Assembly (NCBI GenBank): GCA_004551485.1
Contig: SBLD01000008.1
Coordinates: forward strand, 31,892-95,891
Reading direction: 5' to 3'
Length of the DNA: 64,000 nucleotides
Source of the DNA: Billgrantia azerbaijanica
Lineage (GTDB): Bacteria; Pseudomonadota; Gammaproteobacteria; Pseudomonadales; Halomonadaceae
Position numbers and translations under genes: made by a program. Shown here piece after piece: positions 34,951 through 43,515 of the stretch. The notes beneath the pieces were generated by a model that saw only the letters and a program-made list of their open reading frames with translations, did not search any database and was not told the DNA's origin. How positions within the stretch are numbered: position 1 is the first letter of the stretch; each line of letters begins with the position of its first letter.

Positions 34951-35382
34951 ATGACCGCAACGCTCACCATTCGCGAGGGCACCTGGACCGAGCTGGGCGA
35001 GATCGCCTCCGAGATCCGCCACGTGGTGTTCATCGACGAGCAGCACGTCCCCCAGGCCGAGGAGTGGGACGGCCGCGACACCGCCTGCACCCATTTCCTG
35101 GCACTTCTCGATGGCCGACCGGTCGGCACCGCCCGGCTGCTGCCGGACGGCCACATCGGCCGCGTCGCCGTGCTCGCCGAGGCCCGCGGCCTGGGGATCG
35201 GCGTGGCACTGATGCGCGCCGCCATCGAAACCGCCCGGCGCCAGGGCCATCCCGCCGTGGAGCTGGCCGCCCAGACCCACGCCCTGCCCTTCTACGCACG
35301 TCTGGGCTTCCAGGCCTTTGGCGACGAATTTCTCGATGCCGGAATTTTGCACCGCAACATGCGTCTTTCCCTGCACGAGTGA
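34951..35382 (+). CDS. GNAT family N-acetyltransferase
   Basis: A 143-aa protein of the ElaA/YjcF-like GNAT group. It has VVFIDEQHVPQAEEWDGRD near the N-terminus, the acetyl-CoA binding loop ARGLGIGVALMRAAI, and the C-terminal ALPFYARLGFQAFG. The substrate is unknown. The ATG at 34951 is 4 bp after the roxA stop and its GAGGAG ribosome binding site is formed by the last roxA codons, so the two are coupled. Longer upstream frames overlap roxA and are not conserved. Confidence 0.9.
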   Translation: MTATLTIREGTWTELGEIASEIRHVVFIDEQHVPQAEEWDGRDTACTHFLALLDGRPVGTARLLPDGHIGRVAVLAEARGLGIGVALMRAAIETARRQGHPAVELAAQTHALPFYARLGFQAFGDEFLDAGILHRNMRLSLHE

Positions 35383-35766
35383 CGCTTCGCCGCCCTCGAA
35401 ATTCGACTACAGGATCGGCCCGTCCGGTGTCGTCCCTGTAGTCGAACTACAACCCTCCTTCCCCCCAAGTGCCAATTGTTGAGCCTCACAGCGGTGGGGC
35501 ATAGTGGCGACATGGCGAGGGCAAGGCGCCCGCTCGGCAACCCGCGATCACGCGATGGGCGACAGCGGCGTTGAGCCTGGCCTCGGTTCGACCATGGCCG
35601 TAGAGACTTCCTCCACGTTCTGGCCGATCCTGACACGACTTCGCAGGTGCAGCATAATCCGGTCCCCCGCCCGGCATGCCGCAGACAGGCGAACGAGACG
35701 GCAGCGATGCGCCGCAGCACGGCCCTCGACGTCAACGACCACATCTCTGATCGGAAGGATGGTTCC
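35383..35766 (+). promoter_or_regulatory. Long aceA leader with palindromic operator sites
   Basis: A 384-bp gap without a gene. At 35437-35451 lies TGTAGT-CGA-ACTACA, with perfect 6-bp arms. Upstream, TTCGACTACAGG (35402-35413) is an exact inverted copy of CCTGTAGTCGAA (35435-35446). The TGTARY-N3-RYTACA layout is like operators of RpiR-family regulators of central carbon metabolism (HexR: TGTAAT-N3-ATTACA). Which protein binds here is inference. No other feature was recognised in the remaining 300 bp. Confidence 0.55.
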
Positions 35767-37362
35767 ATGTCATACCAAGACGACATCAAGGCACTGGCTC
35801 AACTGCGTGAGGCCCAGCAGGGCAAGTGGGCGAGCATCAGCCCCGAGAACGCCGCCCGCATGCGCGCCCAGAACCGCTTCAAGACCGGCCTGGACATCGC
35901 CAAGTACACCGCCAAGATCATGCGCGAGGACATGGCCGCCTACGACGCCGACAGCGCCCAGTACACCCAGTCGCTGGGCTGCTGGCACGGCTTCATCGGT
36001 CAGCAGAAGCTGATCTCCATCAAGAAGCACTTCGGCAGCACCAAGCGCCGCTACCTCTACCTCTCGGGCTGGATGGTCGCCGCCCTGCGCTCCGAGTTCG
36101 GCCCGCTGCCCGACCAGTCCATGCACGAGAAGACCACCGTGCCGGGCCTGATCGAGGAGCTCTACACCTTCCTGCGCCAGGCCGACGCCTGGGAGCTCAA
36201 CCACCTGTTCCGCGACCTGGAAGAGGCCCAGCAGGCCGGTGACCAGGCCAAGGCCGATGAGCTGATCGCCAAGATCGACAACCACGAGACCCACGTGGTG
36301 CCGATCATCGCTGACATCGACGCCGGTTTCGGCAACGCCGAGGCCACCTACCTGCTGGCCAAGAAGATGATCGAGGCGGGCGCCTGCTGCATCCAGATCG
36401 AGAACCAGGTCTCCGACGAGAAGCAGTGCGGCCACCAGGACGGCAAGGTCACCGTGCCCCACGAGGACTTCCTGGCCAAGATCAACGCCGTGCGCTACGC
36501 CTTCCTGGAGCTCGGCGTGGAGGACGGTGTCATCGTCGCCCGCACCGACTCGCTGGGCGCTGGCCTGACCCAGAAGATCGCCGTCACCAACGAGCCGGGC
36601 GACCTGGGCGACCAGTACAACAGCTTCCTCGACGGCGACGAGATCGAAAGCGCCTCCGACATCGACAACGGCGACGTGGTGATCAAGCAGAACGGCAAGC
36701 TGGTCAAGGTCAAGCGTCTCGCCTCCGGCCTCTACCAGTTCAAGCCGGGCACCGGCGAGGATCGCGTGGTGCTGGACTGCATCACCAGCCTGCAGAACGG
36801 CGCCGACCTGCTGTGGATCGAGACCGAGAAGCCCCATGTCGGCCAGATCGCCGGCATGGTCAACCGCATCCGCGAGGTTTGCCCGGACGCCAAGCTGGTC
36901 TACAACAACTCGCCCTCCTTCAACTGGACCCTGAACTTCCGCCAGCAGGTGTTCGATGCCTGGGAGGCCGAGGGCAAGGACGTGTCGGCCTACGACCGCG
37001 CCGACCTGATGAACGAGAAGTACGACGGCACCGAGCTGGCGGCCCTGGCCGACGAGTGGACCCGCAACTTCCAGCGCGACGCCTCGCGCGAGGCCGGCAT
37101 CTTCCACCACCTGATCACGCTGCCGACCTACCACACCGCGGCGCTCTCCACCGACAACCTGGCCAAGGGCTACTTCGGCGACGAGGGCATGCTGGCCTAC
37201 GTAGCGGGCGTGCAGCGCAAGGAGATCCGCGAGAAGATCGCCACCGTCAAGCACCAGGACATGGCCGGCTCCAACATCGGTGACGACCACAAGGAGTTCT
37301 TCCACGGCGAAGCGGCCCTCAAGGCCGGCGGCAAGGACAACACCATGAATCAGTTCGGCTGA
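35767..37362 (+). CDS. aceA: Isocitrate lyase
   Basis: A 531-aa enzyme of the glyoxylate bypass, splitting isocitrate into glyoxylate and succinate. It is the long Pseudomonas-type form. The catalytic cysteine is Cys221 in EKQCGHQDGK, the KQCGH variant of the common KKCGH motif. IADIDAGFGNAEATY binds Mg2+, and NNSPSFNWTLNF contains the substrate loop. The ATG at 35767 follows GGAAGG; the frame is open 40 codons further up without conservation. It is monocistronic with a long leader and a strong terminator. Malate synthase is not in the window. Confidence 0.96.
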   Translation: MSYQDDIKALAQLREAQQGKWASISPENAARMRAQNRFKTGLDIAKYTAKIMREDMAAYDADSAQYTQSLGCWHGFIGQQKLISIKKHFGSTKRRYLYLSGWMVAALRSEFGPLPDQSMHEKTTVPGLIEELYTFLRQADAWELNHLFRDLEEAQQAGDQAKADELIAKIDNHETHVVPIIADIDAGFGNAEATYLLAKKMIEAGACCIQIENQVSDEKQCGHQDGKVTVPHEDFLAKINAVRYAFLELGVEDGVIVARTDSLGAGLTQKIAVTNEPGDLGDQYNSFLDGDEIESASDIDNGDVVIKQNGKLVKVKRLASGLYQFKPGTGEDRVVLDCITSLQNGADLLWIETEKPHVGQIAGMVNRIREVCPDAKLVYNNSPSFNWTLNFRQQVFDAWEAEGKDVSAYDRADLMNEKYDGTELAALADEWTRNFQRDASREAGIFHHLITLPTYHTAALSTDNLAKGYFGDEGMLAYVAGVQRKEIREKIATVKHQDMAGSNIGDDHKEFFHGEAALKAGGKDNTMNQFG

Positions 37363-37387
37363 TCACGGTAGAACGTCTGGAACCCTT

Positions 37388-37414
37388 GGGGAGGCCTCGT
37401 GCCTCCCCTTTTTT
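37388..37414 (+). terminator. Rho-independent terminator of aceA
   Basis: An 8-bp perfect stem (GGGGAGGC / GCCTCCCC) with loop CTCGT, followed by six T. Confidence 0.9.
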
Positions 37415-37607
37415 CGTCCGGATGACGTCAACGGTGCAGGTTGCACCGTATTTGTCGACTTCGCAGGGCAGCGACACGGCACTCAGCCACCCGCGGCTGG
37501 TCAAATTTGGCACACTTGGGTAAGCTGATTAGTGAACAGCGTTCCCTAACCTGCTCGATCCGGTGTCAGGCCAAGGCCTGTCTCCCCCCGAGCCTGCGGA
37601 GGTCTTC

Positions 37608-38075
37608 ATGAAGCGTCTTCTCCCCATCCTGGCCATCGGTGTCCTGAGCCTGGCCGGCTGTGCCAACACCGCCCCCTACGGTGGCGATGTCTATCGCGGC
37701 AGCCAGGCCGGGGCCGCCCAGACCGTCACCTTCGGCACCATCACGGCCCTGCGTCAGGTGCAGATCCAGGCCGACAGCCGCGCCGGTGGCATCATCGGCA
37801 CCGGTGGCGGCGCCGTGATCGGCGGACTGCTGGGCAGCCAGATCGGCAGCGGCTCCGGGCGCGACCTCGCCACGGCGGCGGGCGTCATCGGCGGCGCCGT
37901 GGCCGGCAGCAGCATCGAGGAGTCCGCCAACCGCGTCACCGCCTGGGAGATGGAGATCCGTCGCGACGACGGCATGAACGTGGTGATCGTACAGAAGGCC
38001 GACCGGCCCTTCGAAGTCGGCCAGCGCGTGCGGATGATCGGCAGCGGTCGCAACATCACCGTTGCGCCCTACTGA
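37608..38075 (+). CDS. slyB: Outer-membrane lipoprotein SlyB (glycine-zipper)
   Basis: A 155-aa lipoprotein, the same length as E. coli SlyB. A signal peptide ends in lipobox LAGC (Cys18). The middle has glycine-zipper segments (GGIIGTGGGAVIGGLLGSQI and AAGVIGGAVAGS), and the C-terminus EMEIRRDDGMNVVIVQKADR matches SlyB. SlyB belongs to the PhoPQ regulon in enterobacteria and stabilises outer-membrane proteins and LPS. The ATG at 37608 follows GGAGG. It stands alone between aceA and a convergent small gene. Confidence 0.9.
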   Translation: MKRLLPILAIGVLSLAGCANTAPYGGDVYRGSQAGAAQTVTFGTITALRQVQIQADSRAGGIIGTGGGAVIGGLLGSQIGSGSGRDLATAAGVIGGAVAGSSIEESANRVTAWEMEIRRDDGMNVVIVQKADRPFEVGQRVRMIGSGRNITVAPY

Positions 38076-38112
38076 TCCAGGCAACGTCACTCTGGAAAAC
38101 GAGCCGGAAACA

Positions 38113-38144
38113 CGAAGGCCCGTGGCAGATGCCGCGGGCCTTCG
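38113..38144. terminator. Bidirectional terminator hairpin after slyB
   Basis: CGAAGGCCCG (38113 onward) pairs with CGGGCCTTCG (to 38144) and TGGC with GCCG-side bases inside. It lies between convergent slyB and the small membrane protein gene. T tracts on both sides are short. Confidence 0.5.
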
Positions 38145-38184
38145 CGTTCGGGCTATCGACGGGCTCTCGGCAAGCCCGACTGGC

Positions 38185-38469
38185 TCAGTGGAAGTGGGCC
38201 TTGCTCATCGCCCAACTGGTGAGCTTGGTGGCGAGCACGGCCAGGATGCCGATGAGGATGGCGATCAACAGCATATCGACCGGATTCACCAGCGCCGTTG
38301 CCCCAAGAACCGCCAGCGCCAGGCTCCACACCACGCGGTTGTCGTCGTCGTGCTTGAGGGCCCGAGGCATCACCTTGTCCAGGGCCGCGCTGACGGAGGC
38401 CTCCCAGCGCGTGAGGCTCAGAAACAGGATGAAGACGAAGGCGATCAGCCAGATCACGATCTCGGTCAT
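38185..38469 (-). CDS. Small conserved membrane protein, function unknown
   Basis: A 94-aa protein with three hydrophobic segments (IVIWLIAFVFILFLSL; VVWSLALAVLGATALV; MLLIAILIGILAVLATKL) and a short polar stretch LKHDDDNRVVW between the first two. The second of two ATGs (38467-38469) is 8 bases behind GGAG and was preferred. I do not recognise the family. It is divergent from slyD and convergent with slyB. Confidence 0.65.
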   Translation of the reverse strand: MTEIVIWLIAFVFILFLSLTRWEASVSAALDKVMPRALKHDDDNRVVWSLALAVLGATALVNPVDMLLIAILIGILAVLATKLTSWAMSKAHFH

Positions 38470-38625
38470 GGGCATTCTCCAAGGCAGTTTGAGTGGGTAG
38501 GGCTCGCAAGGGGAAAATGGAATGCCGCTAGGGTAGCCGCGCCACCCCAGCGGCGCAACTGCGCCAAAAGGCGTGAATGCGCTTCAGGACGACCCCGGAG
38601 CCGCCTGAAAAATCCCTCATTGCCC

Positions 38626-38655
38626 CTGACAGTGGCGGCAACGGCACGTTACCAT
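38626..38655 (+). promoter_or_regulatory. Possible slyD promoter
   Basis: CTGACA and TACCAT separated by 18 bases, about 34 bases before the slyD start. Each box matches the sigma70 consensus at 4-5 of 6 positions. Confidence 0.35.
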
Positions 38656-38688
38656 GGTATCCACATGCACTCACCGAAAGGTTCATCA

Positions 38689-39171
38689 ATGCAGATTGCG
38701 CAGAATTCCGTCGTCGCGTTCCACTACACCCTGACCAACGATGCAGGTGAGGTGCTGGACAGCTCCGAGGGTCGCGACCCGCTGACCTATCTCCACGGGG
38801 CCGGCAACATCATCCCGGGGCTGGAGAAGGAACTCGAAGGCCGCGCCGCCGGCGACACGCTCAACGTCGCCGTCTCCCCGGAGGAGGGCTACGGTGAGGT
38901 GCAGCCGCAACTGGTTCAGGAAGTGCCGCGCGATGCCTTCCAGGGCGTCGAGGCCGTGGAGCCGGGCATGCAGTTCCAGGCCCAGACCCAGGGCGGGCCG
39001 CTGATGGTCACCGTGACCAAGGTGGAAGGCGACACCGTCACCGTCGACGGCAACCACCCGCTGGCCGGCCAGAAGCTCAACTTCGACGTCAAGATCGAGG
39101 AGGTTCGCGAGGCCAGCCAGGAAGAGATCGAGCACGGCCACGTGCACGGTGCCGGCGGCGTCGAGCACTGA
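38689..39171 (+). CDS. slyD: FKBP-type peptidyl-prolyl isomerase, SlyD-like
   Basis: A 160-aa cytoplasmic proline isomerase/chaperone. The FKBP half (DSSEGRDPLTYLHGAGNIIP, GLEKELEGRAAGD, then VDGNHPLAGQKLNFDVKI) is interrupted by the IF chaperone insert. The C-terminus has a short histidine tail (HGHVHGAGGVEH), weaker than the metal-binding tail of E. coli SlyD, and like that of Pseudomonas. The ATG at 38689 follows AAAGG; the longer open frame upstream is not conserved. A strong terminator follows. Confidence 0.9.
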   Translation: MQIAQNSVVAFHYTLTNDAGEVLDSSEGRDPLTYLHGAGNIIPGLEKELEGRAAGDTLNVAVSPEEGYGEVQPQLVQEVPRDAFQGVEAVEPGMQFQAQTQGGPLMVTVTKVEGDTVTVDGNHPLAGQKLNFDVKIEEVREASQEEIEHGHVHGAGGVEH

Positions 39172-39200
39172 AGCGCCACGCTCAAGAGAGCCAGGTCGCA

Positions 39201-39230
39201 GGGGCAGCCGGTCGGCTGCCCCTTCTCATT
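39201..39230 (+). terminator. Terminator of slyD
   Basis: A 9-bp perfect stem GGGGCAGCC / GGCTGCCCC with loop GGTC, followed by TTCTCATT. Confidence 0.75.
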
Positions 39231-39244
39231 GGTGGACGCGCTCT

Positions 39245-41461
39245 TCAGTTACGGACCGCCGGTTGCCGCGCCTCCGCCGCGTCCCCTGTCCCACCTCGAC
39301 GCCAGGCGAAATAGCGCGCGAGCCAAGCCAGCAGACGCTCCGGCTTGTGAGCGTTCTTCCACGCCCCGGCGCTCGCTTTCACCGCCTCCGACCAGCTCGG
39401 GTAGGGGTGCACGGTGCCGAGCAGCTTGTTGAGGCCGATGCCATGGGTCATCGCCAGGGTGAACTCGGCCAGCAGCTCTCCGGCGCCATGCCCCACGATC
39501 GACACCCCGAGGATGCGATCCTTGCCCGGCACCGTAAGCACCTTGATGAAGCCCTCCGTCAGCCCTTCGGCAATGGCCCGGTCGAGCTCGGCAAGCGCAT
39601 AGCGGGTGACCTCGTATTCGGTGCCCCGGGACCGCGCCTCGCGTTCGCTGAGCCCCACGCGCGCCACCTCCGGCTCGGTGTAGATGACCGCCGGCAGCGC
39701 CCGATAGCTCACCCGGAAGCGCTTGAATTCACCGAACAGCGCATTGACGGTGGCGTGCCACGCCTGATGCGCACTGGCATGGGTGAGCTGGAACGGCCCG
39801 GCCACGTCACCGCACGCCCAGACGTTGGGCAGCACGGACTGCAGCGTCTCGTCCACCGCCAGGGTACCGTCGGCGCGCGTCTCCACGCCCAGCGCCTCCA
39901 GCCCCAGGCCGGCGACATTGGCCACTCGCCCCACCGCCACCAGCAGGCGGTCGAAGACCAGCCGTTGCTCCATCGTCTCACCATCCGCCCCGCGCGCCTC
40001 GACCACCAGCACATCGGCGCCGTCCTCACCGGCACCGGGTTCCACCCGGCTGGCACGCGCGTCGAGCCATACCGCCACCCCTTCGGCAGCGAGCCGCTGT
40101 TGCACGACCTCGGCCACCTCGACGTCCTCGCGCGGCAGCAGTTGCCCGCCCATCTCCACCAGGCTCACCCGGCTGCCCAACCGCGCGAAACTCTGGCCCA
40201 GCTCGCAGCCAATGGGCCCGCCGCCCAGCACCACCAGGCGCTCGGGCAGCGTCTCGAGCTGCCACAGGTTGTCCGAGGTGAGCACCTCGATGGCGTCGAG
40301 CCCAGGCAGTTCCGGCACCCTCGGCCGCGCCCCGCTGGCGACGATCACCTGGCGCGTGGTGAGCTCTCGCTCGGCGTCCGGCCCCGTCACCTGCACGCGC
40401 CACGGGTCGGCGAGAGAAGCTCGCCCGGCCACCACCTCGACGCCCAGCCCCTCGTAGCGCTCACGACTGTCGTGGGGTTCCACCTCGCGGATGGCACGTC
40501 TGACATGCGCCATGACCGCCGGAAAGTCCACCTGCGGTGCGGCGGTGTGAACGCCGTAGCGCGGTGCCTCACGCACCTCCTGGGCAATACGCGCCGCACG
40601 AATCAGCGCCTTGGAGGGCACGCAGCCGGTGTTGAGGCAGTCGCCGCCCAGGCGGTCGCTCTCGACCAGCGCCACCCTCGCCTTCACCGCAGCCGCGATG
40701 TAGCTCGCCACCAGCCCCGCCGAGCCGCCGCCGATCACCACGATGTCGTAGTCGAAGCACGCCGGACGGTCGAAGCGCACCGCCAGCCGCCGGCGTTTGG
40801 CGATGGCCACCCCCGCCCGCGCCAGCCAGGGGAAGAGGCCAATCAGCGCGAAGGAGCCGATCAGCCCCGGCGAGAGGATGCCGGAGAGCGACTGCAGCTC
40901 GCCCAGCTCGCGGCCGGCATTCACGTACACCGCCGTGCCCGGCAGCATGCCGAGCTGGCTGACCCAGTAGAAGGTCCACAGGCGCATCCGCGTCAGGCCC
41001 ATCACCAGGTTGATGACGAAGAACGGGAACAGCGGGATCAGGCGCAGGGTGAAGAGGTAGAAGGCCCCCTCGCGACGGATGCCGGCGTTGATCCGCTCGA
41101 GCTGCGCGGCGAAGCGTCTCTCCAGGGGACCGCGCGCGAGCGTGCGGGCGATCAGCGCCGCCAGCGTGGCCCCCAGGGTACTGGCGAAGGAGATGACGAG
41201 CAGCCCCCAGCCCAACCCGAACAGCGCCCCACCCAGCACCGTCATCAGGGCGGCACCGGGCAACGACAGCGCGGCCATCACCACGTAGAGCGCAAAGAAG
41301 CCGCCGACCACGGTGACGGGCTCGGCGGCCAGCCACGCCTGAAAGCGTGCCTGCTCGGCCTGGAGGTTGGCGAGCGTCAGCGCCTCGTCGGCGCCGCTGA
41401 GGAAGTAGGCGGCCACCGCCACGGCGATCACGGCCAGCAGAATCACACGTCGCTTGCTCAC
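39245..41461 (-). CDS. TVP38/TMEM64 (VTT) membrane domain fused to FAD-dependent disulfide oxidoreductase
   Basis: A 738-aa fusion. Residues 1-230 are a VTT/DedA-like membrane domain (TM helices around 5-22, 50-75, 78-100, 135-155, 195-215, with GRELGELQS). From about 238 a mercuric-reductase/lipoamide-dehydrogenase-like flavoprotein follows: FAD motif VVIGGGSAGL, redox-active Cys275 and Cys280 in GGDCLNTGCVPSK, NAD(P) motif VVLGGGPIGCELGQ, and the dimerisation tail with TVHPYPSWSE holding the His-Pro active-site pair. The N-terminal metal-binding NmerA domain and C-terminal Cys pair of MerA are absent, so Hg reduction is unlikely. The start is GTG (41459-41461) behind GAGGAG. This fusion is known in proteobacteria; its substrate is unknown. 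It is divergent from msrA. Confidence 0.88.
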   Translation of the reverse strand: MSKRRVILLAVIAVAVAAYFLSGADEALTLANLQAEQARFQAWLAAEPVTVVGGFFALYVVMAALSLPGAALMTVLGGALFGLGWGLLVISFASTLGATLAALIARTLARGPLERRFAAQLERINAGIRREGAFYLFTLRLIPLFPFFVINLVMGLTRMRLWTFYWVSQLGMLPGTAVYVNAGRELGELQSLSGILSPGLIGSFALIGLFPWLARAGVAIAKRRRLAVRFDRPACFDYDIVVIGGGSAGLVASYIAAAVKARVALVESDRLGGDCLNTGCVPSKALIRAARIAQEVREAPRYGVHTAAPQVDFPAVMAHVRRAIREVEPHDSRERYEGLGVEVVAGRASLADPWRVQVTGPDAERELTTRQVIVASGARPRVPELPGLDAIEVLTSDNLWQLETLPERLVVLGGGPIGCELGQSFARLGSRVSLVEMGGQLLPREDVEVAEVVQQRLAAEGVAVWLDARASRVEPGAGEDGADVLVVEARGADGETMEQRLVFDRLLVAVGRVANVAGLGLEALGVETRADGTLAVDETLQSVLPNVWACGDVAGPFQLTHASAHQAWHATVNALFGEFKRFRVSYRALPAVIYTEPEVARVGLSEREARSRGTEYEVTRYALAELDRAIAEGLTEGFIKVLTVPGKDRILGVSIVGHGAGELLAEFTLAMTHGIGLNKLLGTVHPYPSWSEAVKASAGAWKNAHKPERLLAWLARYFAWRRGGTGDAAEARQPAVRN

Positions 41462-41611
41462 GAAGGCACTCCTCGATGGGCCAGGGAAAACGGTGCCCTT
41501 GCGTCGCGTCGGCATCACTTTCCTTACACGACATGCGACCGCCACCGGAAAGGAACCCGCACGGTGCACCGTTATCCAACCTATCACTCCTCCGCCGACG
41601 AGGCATGATCC

Positions 41612-42241
41612 ATGACCGCAACGTCACGCCTGCTGCTTACCCTGCTGCCACTCGCCCTGGCCACCCCGCTCGTCGCCGACACCGGGCAAACGGCTCGCGC
41701 GGTGTTCGCTGGCGGCTGCTTCTGGTGCGTCGAACAGGCCTTCGACAAGGTGGAGGGGGTCGTGGCCACCACCTCCGGCTTCAGCGGCGGCCACGTAAAG
41801 AACCCGAGCTACGAGCAGGTGACGGCCGGCGGCACCGGCCACGCCGAGGTGGTCGAGGTCGAGTACGACCCGGAGCGCGTCGACTACGAGGCCCTGCTGC
41901 ACGTCTTCTGGCGCAACATCGACCCCTTCGCCGAGGGCCGGCAGTTCTGCGACGTGGGCGAGAGCTACCGCAGTGCCATCTTCGTCCTCGACGAAGAGCA
42001 GCGAGCCCTCGCCGAGGCCAGCCGCGACGCCCTCGCCCAGCGCTTCGAGCGCGAGATCACCACCGAGATCAACGACTTCGAGGCCTTCTACCCCGCCGAG
42101 GAGTACCACCAGGACTACTACCGCAAGAACCCGGTGCGCTACAACTTCTACAAGGCCGCCTGCGGTCGCAAGCAACGCCTGGAAGAGGTGTGGGGCGATG
42201 AAGCGGAAGCGAGCGGTCTAGGCGCCGACCACCTGTCGTAG
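41612..42241 (+). CDS. msrA: Peptide methionine (S)-S-oxide reductase MsrA, exported form
   Basis: A 209-aa enzyme that repairs oxidised methionine. The catalytic motif GCFWC carries Cys36 and Cys39. A resolving cysteine (Cys184 in KAACGRKQR) and the EGRQFCDVGESYRS substrate block are present. The N-terminus MTATSRLLLTLLPLALATPL is a Sec signal peptide cut near VADTG, so the enzyme should act in the periplasm, unlike E. coli MsrA. The ATG at 41612 follows GAGG. It overlaps the end of the convergent MFS gene by 24 bp and is divergent from the flavoprotein fusion. Confidence 0.93.
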   Translation: MTATSRLLLTLLPLALATPLVADTGQTARAVFAGGCFWCVEQAFDKVEGVVATTSGFSGGHVKNPSYEQVTAGGTGHAEVVEVEYDPERVDYEALLHVFWRNIDPFAEGRQFCDVGESYRSAIFVLDEEQRALAEASRDALAQRFEREITTEINDFEAFYPAEEYHQDYYRKNPVRYNFYKAACGRKQRLEEVWGDEAEASGLGADHLS

Positions 42242-43420
42242 CGCTGAACGCTCGCGGGTCCACAGCCACAGCGCCAGCCCCAGCGTCACGCCGAGCACCA
42301 GCCAGGAGCCCAGCGCCACGCCGAACCAGCCGCCGCCCTGCCAGAACGGCTCCAGCCAGGCGCTGCCGAGGCTCGCCCCGAGGTAGTAGAACACCAGGTA
42401 GAGCGCCGAGGCGCTGCCGCGCGCCCGCTCGGCGTGGCGGCCGACCCAGCTCGACGCCATCGAGTGGGCGAGGAAGAAGCCGAAGGCATTGACGGTCAGC
42501 CCGGCGAGGATCCAGGCCAGCGACTCGGCCAGGGTCAGCGCCGTGCCCGCCATGAGGATGACGATGCCCAGCGTCATGCAGGCCGGCTGCGACAGCCACT
42601 CGGCCAGGCGTCCGGAGAGCGTGGAGCCCAGGGTGCCGCCCAGGTAGGTGAGGAAGATCATGCCCAGCAGCCGGGCGCCCAGCCCGAAGGGTGCCTCGGC
42701 GAGGCGGAAGGTGAGGTAGCTGTACTGGTTGATGAAGATCAGGAAGTTGAGCCCGCCGAGCAGGTAGGCCCCCAGCAGCAGCGGGTTGCACAGGTGGCCG
42801 ATGAGGTCCGCCGCGGCGCCGTGCAGCGCGAAGGGGCGCGGCGTGAAGGCGCGCGCCCGAGGCAGCAGCCGCCAGAACAGCACCAGCCCCACCAGGGTCA
42901 GCACGCCCACCGCGACGAAGCTCGCCGCCGTGCCCGCCACCTCGGCCACGGCGCCGCCCACGATGCGCCCGCCGATGCCCCCCAGCGTGTTGGCGCCGAT
43001 GTAGAGGCCGACCGCCGACAGCAGGGCCGGTTTCTCGAACTCGTCCCCCATCCAGGCGATGGCCACCGCCGGCAGCCCCCCCAGCACGAACCCTTGGGCG
43101 GCGCGCAGCGCCAGCAGCGTCTCGAAGTCGGGAGCCAGGGCCAGCCCCAGGGAGAGCAGCCCCGCCATCAGCAGGGTCACGCGCATGATGCCGCCCCGCC
43201 CGATGGCATCGGAGAGGGGGCCGAACACCAGCAGCGAGGCCGCCACCGCCAGGGTGGCCACCGACATCACCAGGCTGCTCGCCAGGGTCGAGACGCCGTA
43301 GGCGGTGCGCAGCTCGGGCAGCAGCGGCTGCGGGGCATAGAGGTTGATGAACACCAGGAAGGAGCCGAGGCACAGCGCCAGCGTCGCGCGCCACCAGGCC
43401 CGGGTATGCGCTTGGATCAT
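42218..43420 (-). CDS. MFS transporter, YnfM-like
   Basis: A 400-aa drug/metabolite exporter type with 12 predicted TM helices. MFS loop motifs are visible (GPLSDAIGRGGIMR after TM2; SGRLAEWLSQPA after TM8). Sequence and length resemble E. coli YnfM (417 aa), which is likewise divergent from a LysR gene (ynfL). The start MIQAHTRAWW at 43418-43420 is preferred over an ATG 28 codons upstream, which would run into the regulator promoter. The substrate is unknown. Confidence 0.85.
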   Translation of the reverse strand: MIQAHTRAWWRATLALCLGSFLVFINLYAPQPLLPELRTAYGVSTLASSLVMSVATLAVAASLLVFGPLSDAIGRGGIMRVTLLMAGLLSLGLALAPDFETLLALRAAQGFVLGGLPAVAIAWMGDEFEKPALLSAVGLYIGANTLGGIGGRIVGGAVAEVAGTAASFVAVGVLTLVGLVLFWRLLPRARAFTPRPFALHGAAADLIGHLCNPLLLGAYLLGGLNFLIFINQYSYLTFRLAEAPFGLGARLLGMIFLTYLGGTLGSTLSGRLAEWLSQPACMTLGIVILMAGTALTLAESLAWILAGLTVNAFGFFLAHSMASSWVGRHAERARGSASALYLVFYYLGASLGSAWLEPFWQGGGWFGVALGSWLVLGVTLGLALWLWTRERSALRQVVGA

Positions 43421-43515
43421 GTCACCGCCGTCGGGGAGGGTTGGCAGGGCGATGATCGCGCGGCCACAATGATAAGCCAAACAGAAAAAACCGATGACAA
43501 CCATCTCTTCTGCTT

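Noticed and set aside
39245-41461. Mercuric reductase
   Set aside because: The flavoprotein core resembles MerA, but the N-terminal heavy-metal domain and C-terminal cysteine pair are missing, a membrane domain is fused instead, and no mer genes are nearby.
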